Part shown: positions 8,515 to 18,225 of the stretch, in pieces | Layout of the letters: the number at the start of each line of letters is the position of its first letter | How positions within the stretch are numbered: the stretch's first letter is position 1 | Assembly: GCF_030160015.1 (NCBI RefSeq) | Contig: NZ_BSNN01000008.1 | Location: forward strand, 124,001-188,000 | Source: Amylibacter marinus | GTDB taxonomy: Bacteria > Pseudomonadota > Alphaproteobacteria > Rhodobacterales > Rhodobacteraceae | Length of the DNA: 64,000 nt | Reading direction: 5' to 3' | The notes under the pieces: generated by a model | The model's input: only the letters and a program-made list of their open reading frames with translations | What the model was told of the DNA's origin: nothing | Database searches by the model: none | Program-made: the position numbers and the translations under genes

Positions 8515-10821
8515 ATGCAACAGCTAATCCCCCCTCGCATACGAGGCCTGAAGACATCCGATATCTACGTAAAAGAAGCCCAATGCGGCGAGGCTCAACG
8601 CCTTGATCTATTGGCGGGTTCCATCCTATCGATCACAAATGTCGAGGGGGGTTCCGCGGCCTATATCACCGCCCTATCGGCGGGGGATGTGAACTTTAGC
8701 CCAGATGTCTTTCATGCCGATGGGGTCCCCCTGCCACGGCACAGCCTTGGTTCTTTTGATGAACGTGAAATGATTGCCCTTACATCCGCACGCGGCGGGC
8801 AAATATCTGATGCGAGCTTTGCGCCACTTTTTGATGCCACATCAGAAGTCGGCGCACTACATGTCACCTCGCTACCATGCAATTGTACAGTCTTTGTTAT
8901 TGCACCAGTTGCACGGGATTATCTGTCACAGGGGGGGGGCGGGCGGTTTTCCATCCACATCCAACCACCTGCAGGGCATAGGCTGGATCAGGATTTACCC
9001 CCGCCATTGGGTCATGTGCGCGATGAGTGGCGCGTAAAGCGCGCAACAGCCCTATCCTATGAATTGACCAAGGGGCAATTTGTGCAAATCATCGATGTAG
9101 AAGGTCAGCAATGTTCAGATTTCATGGCAATGCGCAGCTCTGCGTTGGATGCTGGTGTTGAACGCTATATCGATTCAACCGTATCGCGTACAATGGCCCG
9201 CGCGGCTTACCCCCTGCCCGGTCTTCATGACAAATTTTACGACCAAGACATGCGTGCGCTATTATCTGTACGCCAAGATACAGTAGGACGCCACGATACA
9301 TTTGCCCTGGCCTGTACTGCACGCGGCTACGAGGATCGAGGCTTTCCAGGGCACATAAATTGCTCGGATAATATTTCAGAGGCCTTTGAACCCTATGGAA
9401 TAAAGCGGCGAGCAGCTTGGCCTGCCATCAACTTTTTCTTTAACTCTTGGATGGATCCCGATCATGGCCATCTGGCCTCTGATGAGGCATGGTCGCGTCC
9501 AGGAGATTATGTAGCACTAGAAGCCAAGACCGATTTGGTCTGTGTATCTACGGCCTGCCCAGATGATGTAGATCCCATCAACGGCTGGAATCCCACAGAT
9601 ATTCATATCCGCATTTACGAGGAGGATAGTTCAATTACCCATTCAGTAGCTTGGCGCGCTAACCCAGAGGATAGCGCAAAAATGACACGCCATTCAGCCT
9701 TTCACCCCCGCACATCTCAGCTCACCAGCTCCTTTACAGTCGCTCGTGATTTGTGGACGCCAACACATTTTGATACCACCGGTGCTATTGAGGAGTATTG
9801 GGCCTGTAAGAACGCCGCGACCCTGCAAGATATGTCGGGCTTGCGAAAATTCGATATCATCGGCCCTGATGCCGCGCGCCTGTTGCAACACTGCCTAACC
9901 CGAAACGTAGACAAGCTGGCACAGCACCGTGGGTTTTATGCGTTGATGTGCGACGAACGCGGTAGCGTCTTGGATGATGGCACATTGTTTTGTATCGAAC
10001 CCACCACCTATCGCTGGTGCTGTGGGTCTGATAACTCAGCACTCCATCTGCGTGAAATGGCCCAGGAGTTGGGGCTGAACGTTCATATACGTGCCCTAGG
10101 GCATCGGATGGTGAATCTGGCCATTCAAGGGCCGAAATCACGAGATATTCTACGCAAGCTAACCTATAGCAACCCTGCGCGTCCTGCCTTGGACAATATA
10201 AAATGGTTTGGCTTCACGATTGCGCGCCTTGGGGATGTAGATGGCCCCTCCTTTATGCTCTGTCGCACGGGATTTACTGGCGAACTGGGATATGAAATCT
10301 TCTGTGACCGCAATGATGCAACGGCTATTTGGGATGCCGTAATTGATGCGGGCCAGCCGGAAGGGCTGGTTCCAATGGGCGGTGAGGCCCTAGAGATGCT
10401 GCGCCTAGAGGCGGGATTGATGATTTCGGGAGCCGAATTTGGCCCAGATATAGATGCGCTGGAATCCGGCCTTGGGTTTGCTGTTGATTTCGCCAAAGAG
10501 GCATTTGTTGGGCGCGCGGCACTCATGCGCAATGCCGCAGGTGTTCGTCGCAAATTGGTCGGGATTAAATTAACGGGAGCCGAAGCCCCCGCCCATGGCG
10601 ATCCAGTCTATCTTGGGCGCGAACAGGTGGGGATGGTCACCAGCGCCAGCTATTCCCCGCAATTGGGGCATGCAATCGCTATGGCCCGCGTGGCGATAGA
10701 GCAATCCGAAGAAAATCAAGAACTAGAAATCGGGCGTCTTGATGGACATATGAAGCGGCATCTCGGTACGGTCTGTGCATTACCGTTCCTTGACCCCACC
10801 CGAAAAAAGGCACGCGCTTAG
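8515..10821 (+). CDS. DUF1989 - GcvT fusion protein (aminomethyltransferase family)
   Basis: A 768-residue protein. Residues about 1-150 form a partial DUF1989-like region, about 160-370 a full DUF1989 domain (urea carboxylase-associated family; CPDDVDPINGWNPTD resembles its metal site), about 385-640 the folate-binding GcvT domain (VNLAIQGPKSRDIL, CRTGFTGELGYEIF) and about 650-760 the GcvT C-terminal barrel (GMVTSASYSPQLGHAIAMARV). GcvT relatives move methyl or aminomethyl groups to tetrahydrofolate; the family includes DMSP demethylase and dimethylglycine/sarcosine enzymes. Next to carnitine and betaine genes, N-demethylation of a betaine breakdown product is plausible but not shown. Controlled, by inference, by the divergent LacI protein. 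Confidence 0.8.
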   Translation: MQQLIPPRIRGLKTSDIYVKEAQCGEAQRLDLLAGSILSITNVEGGSAAYITALSAGDVNFSPDVFHADGVPLPRHSLGSFDEREMIALTSARGGQISDASFAPLFDATSEVGALHVTSLPCNCTVFVIAPVARDYLSQGGGGRFSIHIQPPAGHRLDQDLPPPLGHVRDEWRVKRATALSYELTKGQFVQIIDVEGQQCSDFMAMRSSALDAGVERYIDSTVSRTMARAAYPLPGLHDKFYDQDMRALLSVRQDTVGRHDTFALACTARGYEDRGFPGHINCSDNISEAFEPYGIKRRAAWPAINFFFNSWMDPDHGHLASDEAWSRPGDYVALEAKTDLVCVSTACPDDVDPINGWNPTDIHIRIYEEDSSITHSVAWRANPEDSAKMTRHSAFHPRTSQLTSSFTVARDLWTPTHFDTTGAIEEYWACKNAATLQDMSGLRKFDIIGPDAARLLQHCLTRNVDKLAQHRGFYALMCDERGSVLDDGTLFCIEPTTYRWCCGSDNSALHLREMAQELGLNVHIRALGHRMVNLAIQGPKSRDILRKLTYSNPARPALDNIKWFGFTIARLGDVDGPSFMLCRTGFTGELGYEIFCDRNDATAIWDAVIDAGQPEGLVPMGGEALEMLRLEAGLMISGAEFGPDIDALESGLGFAVDFAKEAFVGRAALMRNAAGVRRKLVGIKLTGAEAPAHGDPVYLGREQVGMVTSASYSPQLGHAIAMARVAIEQSEENQELEIGRLDGHMKRHLGTVCALPFLDPTRKKARA

Positions 10822-11038
10822 CAGGTGGCCATCGATATGCCCCCCGCCCTTAAACCTGCCTTATAGGCTTGGACTTGTTGTATTAATCAACTACAATTGC
10901 CCCATGCTGGTGCAGATGGAGGCTTGCATGTCAAGCCCATTTGGTATACCTCGGCATACAACAAGCTTATCTCGGATTCGCCAGTTACACTGATACCCGT
11001 TGAGCAGCTTAATCTAACGCAAACAGACTGGGATAATC

Positions 11039-13831
11039 ATGAGCTTGTACACAGACTATTTAACCGAAATCGAAACTCGCAAAAAACAGGGCCTGAACCC
11101 CAAGCCAATCGATACGGCGGATTTGACAGATGAAATCATCGCCCAGATCAGAGATGCAAATCACCAGCATCGTGCGCAATCTTTGGATTTTTTCATCTAC
11201 AATACCCTACCCGGCACAACCAGCGCCGCAGGATCAAAGGCGCAATTCCTGAAAGAAATCATTCTGGGAACAGCCGAAGTAGCGGAGATCACCCCAGAGT
11301 TCGCATTCGAGTTGCTGATGCATATGAAGGGCGGACCTTCTGTTGATGTCTTGCTTGATTTGGCGTTAGGCGATGACGCGGATATAGCCAAGCAAGCAGC
11401 CGAGGTTCTAAAGACCCAAGTATTCCTATACGAAGCCGATACGGATCGCCTGAAGGCCGCATATGACGCGGGAAATAAAATTGCGCTAGATATCCTTGAG
11501 AGCTATTCCAAAGGTGAGTTTTTCACCAAGCTTCCCGAAATCGACGAAGAAATTGAAATCGTTACCTATATTGCCGCAGAGGGCGATATCTCTACCGATC
11601 TATTGTCTCCAGGTAATCAAGCGCACTCGCGCTCGGATCGTGAGCTGCACGGTAAATGTCTGATCTCAGAAGACGCGCAGAAAGAAATCCAGGCACTTAA
11701 AATTCAGCACCCCACCAAACAAGTGATGCTGATCGCTGAAAAAGGTACCATGGGTGTTGGCTCTTCGCGGATGTCTGGCGTAAACAACGTAGCCCTTTGG
11801 ACTGGTAAACAAGCAAGCCCCTATGTGCCCTTTGTAAACTTTGCACCAATTGTTGCAGGCACCAATGGTATCTCGCCAATTTTCCTAACAACCGTTGGCG
11901 TAACTGGGGGGATTGGTATCGATCTGAAAAACTGGGTCAAGAAATTGGATTCAGAAGGCAAGCCAATCCTGAACAACGACGACAACCCAATTCTGGAACA
12001 GCTATACTCGGTTGAAACAGGCACAGTTCTGAAAATCAACACCAAGAAAAAGAAGCTATACAGCGCCGATGGTGGCGAAGAATTGACCGACATTTCTGCC
12101 TCTTTCACACCGCAAAAACTAGAGTTCATGAAAGCAGGAGGCTCTTATGCGATTGTATTCGGCAAAAAATTGCAAACAGTCGCAGCCGAAATATTGGGTG
12201 TTGAACTAAAATCAGTATTCGCCCCCTCAAAAGAAGTGTCCCACGAGGGCCAAGGCATGACCGCCGTTGAAAAAATCTTCAACGCAAATGCGCGCGGTGC
12301 AACACCGGGCAAAACACTACACGCTGGGTCTGATGCAAGGGTCAAAGTGAACATCGTTGGGTCACAAGACACCACTGGCCTGATGACCTGCCAAGAACTG
12401 GAAGCGATGGCGGCAACTATCTTGTCACCCTCTGTAGATGGTGCCTATCAATCTGGGTGTCACACAGCTTCTGTTTGGGATTTCAAGGCCCAAGAGAACA
12501 CGCCTAAATTGATGGCATTTATGAACAAATTTGGATTGGTGACCGGTCGAGATCCCAAAGGCGTTTATCATTCAATGACAGACGTAATCCACAAGGTTTT
12601 GAATGATATCACTGTGGATGACTGGGCAATTATTATCGGCGGCGACAGCCACACCCGCATGTCAAAGGGCGTGGCCTTTGGTGCGGATTCTGGGACCGTT
12701 GCACTGGCGCTGGCGACAGGCGAGGCTACCATGCCGATCCCTGAATCAGTTAAGGTGACATTCAAGGGTCAAATGGCTGATCACATGGATTTCCGCGATG
12801 TAGTGCACGCGACACAGTCACAGATGCTGAAACAATTCGGCGACAACGTGTTCCAAGGCCGCATCATCGAGGTGCATATCGGCACATTGCTGGCCGATCA
12901 GGCCTTTACCTTCACGGATTGGACTGCGGAAATGAAGGCCAAAGCCTCGATTTGTATCTCTGAAGATGCAACATTGATCGAGTCATTGGAAATCGCCAAA
13001 TCCCGTATTCAGATCATGATAGAAAAAGGCATGGAGCATGAAAATGGCATGCTACAACGCCTGATAGATATCGCCAGCAACCGTATCGAAGAGATCAAAT
13101 CCGGTACCAAACCCGCGCTGGCTCCAGATGCTAATGCAAACTACTTTGCCGAGGTTGTTATTGATCTGGATGAAATCATAGAACCAATGATTGCCGATCC
13201 TGATGTGAACAATGTGGATGTATCCAAGCGCTATACCCATGACACCATTCGCCCGATATCCTACTATAAGGCCGAGAAGACGGTCGACCTTGGGTTTGTT
13301 GGTTCTTGTATGGTGCACAAGGGCGATATCAAAATCGTGGCCCAAATGTTGCGCAACCTAGAAAAAACCCAAGGTAGCGTATCCTTCAAGGCGCCACTGG
13401 TGCTAGCGGCCCCGACCTACAACATCATTGATGAACTGAAGGCCGAGGGTGACTGGGAAATCCTGCAAAAATACTCAGGCTTCGAGTTTGATGATAGTGC
13501 CCCTAAAAGCGATGCGCGTACTGAGTATGAGAATATTCTCTACCTAGAACGCCCTGGGTGTAACCTGTGTATGGGCAACCAAGAAAAGGCCGCCAAGGGC
13601 GATACCGTTTTGGCCACCTCAACCCGCCTGTTCCAAGGTCGTGTTGTGGAAGATAGCGCCGAAAAGCGGGGTGAATCCCTGTTGGCGTCAACGCCGGTTG
13701 TCGTTCTATCGGCGATCTTGGGTCGCACACCAACAATCGAGGAATACATAGCTGCCGTAGAGGGCATTGATCTTACAAAGTTTTCCCCACCCATCGCAAA
13801 GCCAGGAACAACACGTTCCGCGCATTTCTAA
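11039..13831 (+). CDS. acnB: Bifunctional aconitate hydratase 2 / 2-methylisocitrate dehydratase
   Basis: At 930 residues this has the AcnB order: an N-terminal HEAT-like domain (residues about 1-160), the swivelling domain, then the [4Fe-4S] catalytic domains. Visible motifs are QSGCHTASVWDF, IIGGDSHTRMSKGVAFGADSG and, near the C-terminus, LERPGCNLCMGNQEKA, which supplies two cluster cysteines. It isomerises citrate to isocitrate in the TCA cycle and can act on 2-methylaconitate. It is a single-gene unit followed by a strong terminator. The 217 bases before it hold no gene I can support. Confidence 0.97.
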   Translation: MSLYTDYLTEIETRKKQGLNPKPIDTADLTDEIIAQIRDANHQHRAQSLDFFIYNTLPGTTSAAGSKAQFLKEIILGTAEVAEITPEFAFELLMHMKGGPSVDVLLDLALGDDADIAKQAAEVLKTQVFLYEADTDRLKAAYDAGNKIALDILESYSKGEFFTKLPEIDEEIEIVTYIAAEGDISTDLLSPGNQAHSRSDRELHGKCLISEDAQKEIQALKIQHPTKQVMLIAEKGTMGVGSSRMSGVNNVALWTGKQASPYVPFVNFAPIVAGTNGISPIFLTTVGVTGGIGIDLKNWVKKLDSEGKPILNNDDNPILEQLYSVETGTVLKINTKKKKLYSADGGEELTDISASFTPQKLEFMKAGGSYAIVFGKKLQTVAAEILGVELKSVFAPSKEVSHEGQGMTAVEKIFNANARGATPGKTLHAGSDARVKVNIVGSQDTTGLMTCQELEAMAATILSPSVDGAYQSGCHTASVWDFKAQENTPKLMAFMNKFGLVTGRDPKGVYHSMTDVIHKVLNDITVDDWAIIIGGDSHTRMSKGVAFGADSGTVALALATGEATMPIPESVKVTFKGQMADHMDFRDVVHATQSQMLKQFGDNVFQGRIIEVHIGTLLADQAFTFTDWTAEMKAKASICISEDATLIESLEIAKSRIQIMIEKGMEHENGMLQRLIDIASNRIEEIKSGTKPALAPDANANYFAEVVIDLDEIIEPMIADPDVNNVDVSKRYTHDTIRPISYYKAEKTVDLGFVGSCMVHKGDIKIVAQMLRNLEKTQGSVSFKAPLVLAAPTYNIIDELKAEGDWEILQKYSGFEFDDSAPKSDARTEYENILYLERPGCNLCMGNQEKAAKGDTVLATSTRLFQGRVVEDSAEKRGESLLASTPVVVLSAILGRTPTIEEYIAAVEGIDLTKFSPPIAKPGTTRSAHF

Positions 13832-13860
13832 ACCGCGAGTCAGATCACTATTTTTTACCA

Positions 13861-13890
13861 CAGCGCCGAATAATCTTCGGCGCTGTTTTT
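13861..13890 (+). terminator. Rho-independent terminator of acnB
   Basis: A perfect 10-base-pair stem (CAGCGCCGAA / TTCGGCGCTG) with a 5-base loop, followed by TTTTT, 29 bases after the acnB stop. The stretch from here to about 14130 holds no gene I can support. Confidence 0.9.
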
Positions 13891-14152
13891 CATTGAGTCA
13901 GCGATGCCTGCATTTGTCGAACCAAGAGCACAGCGCATCTGTCTACCTCTAGATATCCGCGCCCCTTAACCTATGCTTTTATTACATTCAGATGACCTGT
14001 TTGGGATCTGGCGATCTGGTTCTGGATGCTTTAGCGCTCCCAATCGACATCCCCATCAAGCAATGCACAAGACGCAAAGCGACTATGCATTCTATGACAT
14101 TGTTATACATGCCCATCAGCCCTAGATTTAGCTCAAGGGAGGGAATTAAACG

Positions 14153-14422
14153 TTGAACTTAACAATGAGGTTTCCAATGCCACAAGTCCTACCAAAAAGC
14201 CAATTCGTAGAATACAAAACTGCTCCGCTAGCTATCCTTATGACTGCACTAAAAAAGTCAGGAAATGCTGCCCTAGACTTTCTTACTCAGGTTTCTATTG
14301 CACAGTCGCGCACCGCTCAAATCGAGCAGATGAACCTGTTATCAGATCATGAATTGGCCGAGCGTTTCCAAATCAACCGCGACCAAATCGTGACATATGT
14401 TTTCCGCGACAAGATGTATTAA
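14153..14422 (+). CDS. Small DUF1127-like protein
   Basis: A protein of about 81-89 residues. Its last third, IEQMNLLSDHELAERFQINRD followed by QIVTYVFRDKMY, matches the tail of small Rhodobacterales DUF1127-like proteins (a pattern of L-x-D-x-E-L followed by a terminal V-F-R-D). Function is unknown; DUF1127 proteins elsewhere take part in RNA maturation and phosphate or carbon homeostasis. Start choice: TTG at 14153 has AAGGGAGGGA about 9 bases upstream; ATG at 14177 has AGG at good spacing and would give 81 residues. It stands alone. Confidence 0.65.
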   Translation: MNLTMRFPMPQVLPKSQFVEYKTAPLAILMTALKKSGNAALDFLTQVSIAQSRTAQIEQMNLLSDHELAERFQINRDQIVTYVFRDKMY

Positions 14423-14821
14423 GGCATTTTCTCATACACATGTTGTGAACTGATGCAGGGGTTGTGGTAATCCCTGCCTATGAATTCATAGCAATCCTGA
14501 TCAGCTCTAATTTGATACTAAAAGCCCCCGCCAACTGGATCGCGCCAACCAAAGGCCCCGGTGTATAAACCAAGATTAGCTTGGGTATCGCCATCACAGG
14601 CCCTACCGCTTCTCACCTTGAAGAAGTTTCACAGCAACTACCATATTGACGCCAGATTCTTGGCCTGGGCATGCGCGATTGCCCCGATAAACGCCGTCGC
14701 AGATATGCAATGCCCGCACCTAGATCGCACCAATATATCCCGTATTGCCTAGGGGGTGCGATGGTCGGCAGGTTCGCTACGTCAAATCCGGCCATTAACC
14801 AGATCCTCGTATCCGATCCCA
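14423..14821. other. Intergenic stretch without a supported gene
   Basis: About 400 bases between the DUF1127-like gene and the glycerate kinase stop. Open frames here are short and interrupted on both strands. On the minus strand some in-frame pieces (about 14500-14820) look like a decayed coding sequence, but I cannot name it. Confidence 0.3.
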
Positions 14822-16087
14822 TTAGCCCGAATTTGGATACACAAGAATTGCGCGAAAATCATTTACGTTTGTCAGGGTTGGACCCGGTATTATCTGATCC
14901 TTCAGAGTTGAGAAAAATGTATGCGCATCATTTTCATGCAATGCGCGTGCTGGTGATATCCCGTGTTCGCGCGCGCGCCGCAAGCTATCTGGGCCGACAT
15001 ATGCGCCCGCCACCTCGGCCGCGCCATCAACCCCATCTGTGTCAGCCGCTACCAAATGTATTCCGGCTCGCCCCTCCAAGGCAATCGCCGCAGCCAGAGC
15101 ATATTCAGCATTTGGCCCCCCGATCCCGTTCCCGCGGCGGGTCACCGTACACTCCCCCCCCGATAGCATTAAAATCGGCCTATCACCTACGCTTAGATTT
15201 TGCTGCATTTCTATTGCCTGATGAACATGCGAGCGAGCCAAATCTCGGGCCTCACCTTCGATCGCGTCCCCTAGAATTTTCGCATTTAGGCCAGAATTTT
15301 GTGCCATCTTCGCCGCCGCATCTAACGATTGCAGAGGTGCGGCCACAATGATGTTTTCTACATTGTCAAAAATGGGGGCGTCAGGGGGCAATGTTTCGCC
15401 GGAATTCTGAATTGCTTCTCGCACCGCCCTTGAAATTGCAATCTGGCGATCCGCTAGTATCTGCAAGACTTCAGTAGTGGTGCTGCTGTCCCCCACCGTG
15501 GGACCAGAGGCGATCATCGCTATATCGTCACCGGGCACATCCGAGATCATCAAGCAGGTTACCTTGGCGGGAAAACAGGCCGCAGCCAGTTTACCACCCT
15601 TTACGCGACTTAAACGCTTTCGAATTACATTCATTTCTGAAATCGGCGCACCAGATGCCAGCAATGCCGCATTCACCTGGATTTTATCTGCCAAGCTGAC
15701 CCCATGGATCGGAGCACATAACAATGCCGAGCCACCACCAGAAATCAACACAAGAACATGGTCCTCTTCCGTTAACCCAGAAACCAAATCCATGATCTTT
15801 CTTGTCGCCTCTTGCCCCGCGGCATCGGGAATGGGGTGGGAGGCTTGGTGTATTTCAATCCCTTGGCAGCGTCGCGCATAACCATACCGCGTAACTACAA
15901 TACCTTCACAAGGGCCAATGGCAGTCTCTACTGCCTCAGCCATGCGGGCACTCGCCTTGCCTGCGCCAATAACGATTAGCCGCCCCTTGGGCCGATCTGG
16001 TAAAAACTTTGAGATCACCCGCATTGGATCTGCGGTTGCAACCGCACAGTCGAACAGCGCGGTCAAAAACTGCTTTGGATGGATCAC
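14822..16087 (-). CDS. Glycerate 2-kinase (MOFRL / DUF4147 family)
   Basis: The protein has the N-terminal DUF4147 domain (KGRLIVIGAGKASARMAEAVE, ISGGGSALLCAP, NVIRKRLSRVKGGKLA) and the C-terminal MOFRL domain (LSGGECTVTRRGNGIGGPNAEY, AADTDGVDG). These enzymes phosphorylate glycerate to 2-phosphoglycerate, in glyoxylate or hydroxypyruvate assimilation; older annotations call them hydroxypyruvate reductase (TtuD). The frame is open back to 16297, but I prefer the GTG at 16087, which has AAAGGGG at proper spacing and yields 421 residues, the usual length. ATG at 16120 is the alternative. No partner gene adjoins it. Confidence 0.85.
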   Translation of the reverse strand: MIHPKQFLTALFDCAVATADPMRVISKFLPDRPKGRLIVIGAGKASARMAEAVETAIGPCEGIVVTRYGYARRCQGIEIHQASHPIPDAAGQEATRKIMDLVSGLTEEDHVLVLISGGGSALLCAPIHGVSLADKIQVNAALLASGAPISEMNVIRKRLSRVKGGKLAAACFPAKVTCLMISDVPGDDIAMIASGPTVGDSSTTTEVLQILADRQIAISRAVREAIQNSGETLPPDAPIFDNVENIIVAAPLQSLDAAAKMAQNSGLNAKILGDAIEGEARDLARSHVHQAIEMQQNLSVGDRPILMLSGGECTVTRRGNGIGGPNAEYALAAAIALEGRAGIHLVAADTDGVDGAAEVAGAYVGPDSLRRAREHGISPARALHENDAHTFFSTLKDQIIPGPTLTNVNDFRAILVYPNSG

Positions 16088-16098
16088 GCTAGGCCCCT

Positions 16099-16266
16099 TT
16101 ATTTTTGTTTGTCGACACATCGTCCCGCACTCGTGATGAAAGGCTCTTCGCCACATTCGTTTTTCAAAACGCCAAGACACTGACCCTCTGATGCTTGCAA
16201 AACCGTTTCGCCACCGGTCTCGAGATATCCAACAAGATGCCGTGGCATACCGATTTTTGGCGCCAT
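16099..16266 (-). CDS. Possible 55-residue ORF upstream of the glycerate kinase
   Basis: An ATG at 16266 opens 55 codons (MAPKIGMPRHLVGYLETGG and onward, ending GRCVDKQK) that stop 11 bases before the preferred glycerate kinase GTG. Composition looks protein-like, but there is no clear ribosome-binding site and I recognise no family. It may be a gene remnant. Confidence 0.2.
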   Translation of the reverse strand: MAPKIGMPRHLVGYLETGGETVLQASEGQCLGVLKNECGEEPFITSAGRCVDKQK

Positions 16267-16640
16267 GGGCGGTATTTTGTATCAAACTTCGCCCCATACC
16301 TATATCGTTTATTTCTTTCTCGATCTACTAACGTGACTACCATTCCACCTTAAGAATTAGAGCTCGAGGTTCCGCCGATCAAACCGCCTTATTTCATTTG
16401 CATTACGAAGGAGAAACTGCGGATATTGCCCTGTGCGCGATTGATCTGCAATTTCGCCTTTTTCACAAGGACAAATTGGCGAATGGTGACCGAGCAACGA
16501 AAAATATCTCAGGACATCACCTATCGCAAATGCCGCGCCGCAGCAGTCAATATAAAGAACATCGCTGTTAACCGAGAGAGAAGTGCAACGGCAAGCCCAT
16601 TTTAGCAGAATAGAAAATTGGTTTCCCTTCCCGCTAAATT
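16267..16640. other. Intergenic stretch without a supported gene
   Basis: AT-rich sequence between the glycerate kinase region and the MarR-like gene. I find no intact gene, RNA or clear repeat in it. Confidence 0.3.
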
Positions 16641-16647
16641 GACTATA

Positions 16648-16665
16648 ATTTGTCAGTGTAATGAC
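16648..16665. promoter_or_regulatory. Putative MarR-type operator, copy 1
   Basis: AATTTGTCAGTGTAATGA lies 26 bases before the ATG of the MarR-like gene. A near copy, AATTTGTCAGCGTTATAC, occurs at 21144-21161 between the divergent binding-protein and oxoprolinase genes. The shared core ATTTGTCAGYGT at two promoters of one locus suggests a common regulator and autoregulation. Confidence 0.45.
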
Positions 16666-16691
16666 GTCAAAATGTAAAAGGAATAGTTGAA

Positions 16692-17204
16692 ATGTCAGAA
16701 GAAAAGCGACGAATAGTTTCCTCACGCCATTTGGCAGACGGCGAGAATTGGGAAGCATCCGAAGTCGAGTACGGGATGATTATTGCCTATAATGCGTTTT
16801 CCCGTTGGATGACACGTTGTATGTCTGCAGCTGGGAATACAGATCTAACACCTCTTGAAATCTTGGTATTACATAACACTAATCACCGTGGTCGCGACAA
16901 ACGCTTAACTGATATTTGTTTTCTTTTAAATATAGAAGACACACATACAGTGAATTATGCATTGCGGAAGTTACTTAAAATGGAGCTGATCACTTCTGAC
17001 AAGCGCGGCAAGGAAGTCTTCTATCGCACCTCATCAAGCGGTGAAGTGCTGTGCGAAGGATACAGAGAAGTGCGTGACCGGTGTTTTCTGGATGGCTTAA
17101 CCAAACTTGATATCTCTGGCCACGAAATGAGAGAGATCGCCAGCAATCTTCGTGCCCTGTCTGGGCAATACGACCAAGCAAGTCGTGCTGCATCTTCGTT
17201 TTAG
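16692..17204 (+). CDS. MarR-like winged-helix transcriptional regulator
   Basis: A 170-residue protein with a MarR-type winged helix: helices through LTPLEILVLHNTNH, then RLTDICFLLNIEDTHTVNYA as recognition region and the wing LITSDKRGKEVFYRTSS. It belongs to the predicted HTH regulator group often seen beside transport and hydantoinase genes. It lies at the end of a TRAP operon read toward it and its stop overlaps that of the binding-protein gene by 4 bases. Shared upstream motifs suggest it controls itself and the TRAP/oxoprolinase promoters. Confidence 0.75.
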   Translation: MSEEKRRIVSSRHLADGENWEASEVEYGMIIAYNAFSRWMTRCMSAAGNTDLTPLEILVLHNTNHRGRDKRLTDICFLLNIEDTHTVNYALRKLLKMELITSDKRGKEVFYRTSSSGEVLCEGYREVRDRCFLDGLTKLDISGHEMREIASNLRALSGQYDQASRAASSF

Positions 17205-18205
17205 TTGTCGCCATCATTTTTAACAGGCAAGTTCTTTTGCAGCCAACTTCGGGAACTTTTCCGCCAATCGTCAAACATTGTCGCACCTGCATCATTTAGA
17301 TCCGCCAAGAGTGCCTCTGTCGGTTCAAGAACCGTCATCCCCATTTCCTGTAGAATGCTCTCTTTTTCGGCTGTTTCTTTTTTGCTTAGCGTCCAACCTC
17401 TTTGTTCATATTCTTGAGCAATTTCCAAAAGCTTTTGTTGTTGATCGGATTCAAGATCATCAAAGAGGCGCTTGTTAATCAAAACAATGTTTTTGGGAAT
17501 CCAACCGCCAACCTTAGTATATTTGGTTGTATGTTTCCACAAACGAGCAGACACCCCCGTGGAAGGCGACGTCACAACAATATCGACCTGCTTAGCCGCC
17601 AGTGCAGCGTCTAAATCCTTTGCTTCTACCAAAACTGGTTCAGCGCCAAGCAAGGTTGCCATACTGGAGATTGTTGCGCTATAGGATCGCAACTTCTTTC
17701 CACTAAATTTTTCCCCTGCCGACAATTCGATATTTGAATAGAAATTTTGGGCAGGCCACGGAACCGCGTATAACGCCATCACCCCATGATCGGCCAAAAC
17801 CTCGTTTACAAGATTTTTTTGTGATGCCCACAACGCAGCCGCATCCTCATAATTTGTTGCCAAAAACGGTATCGAGTCCGCAGTAAAAATTGGATGCAAC
17901 TCATTTAAGCGCGACATGAAAACTTCAGCGATTTGTATTTCATTGGTTCTAACAGCTTCAAGGCTGTCCGCATGGGGCACCCGGCTTGCGCTGGGATACA
18001 AAGACAGGTCGTTGTTTGGCCACACCTCTTTTTGCAAAGCATTTATAAAATTTTGGAGATTTACGACATGAAACGTTTCTTTTGAATAGGGTGAGGAGAC
18101 AATCATTGGATTGGCATGCACCGCAACAGAATGGCCCCCTAGTGAATTTAGGAGGCCAAAACAGAAAGACACTATGCCCAAGAAACGTCCATTGAAACCA
18201 TACAT
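17201..18205 (-). CDS. TRAP transporter substrate-binding protein (DctP type), distal copy
   Basis: A 334-residue periplasmic binding protein with an N-terminal hydrophobic export signal (residues about 8-30) and a TRAP DctP fold. FLATNYEDAAALWASQ and YAVPWPAQNFYSN align closely with FVATSYEDAKALWAAQ and FSVPWPAQGLYTN in the protein encoded at 20119-21084, so the two are paralogues. It is the last of four genes in the operon (binding protein, small permease, large permease, binding protein). It would deliver an organic anion to the same membrane pair, or to a variant substrate. The substrate is unknown; context suggests 5-oxoproline or a hydantoin-like compound. Confidence 0.85.
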   Translation of the reverse strand: MYGFNGRFLGIVSFCFGLLNSLGGHSVAVHANPMIVSSPYSKETFHVVNLQNFINALQKEVWPNNDLSLYPSASRVPHADSLEAVRTNEIQIAEVFMSRLNELHPIFTADSIPFLATNYEDAAALWASQKNLVNEVLADHGVMALYAVPWPAQNFYSNIELSAGEKFSGKKLRSYSATISSMATLLGAEPVLVEAKDLDAALAAKQVDIVVTSPSTGVSARLWKHTTKYTKVGGWIPKNIVLINKRLFDDLESDQQQKLLEIAQEYEQRGWTLSKKETAEKESILQEMGMTVLEPTEALLADLNDAGATMFDDWRKSSRSWLQKNLPVKNDGDN

Positions 18206-18225
18206 ATTAATATAAGCCCATTACC

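Noticed and set aside
8350-8520. ATG at 8520 as start of the LacI regulator
   Set aside because: It would place about 57 unusual residues before the DNA-binding domain and would overlap the divergent gene and its operator.
14671-15351. Plus-strand frame of 226 codons
   Set aside because: Most of it lies opposite the well-supported glycerate kinase gene and it is Pro/Arg-rich with no domain.
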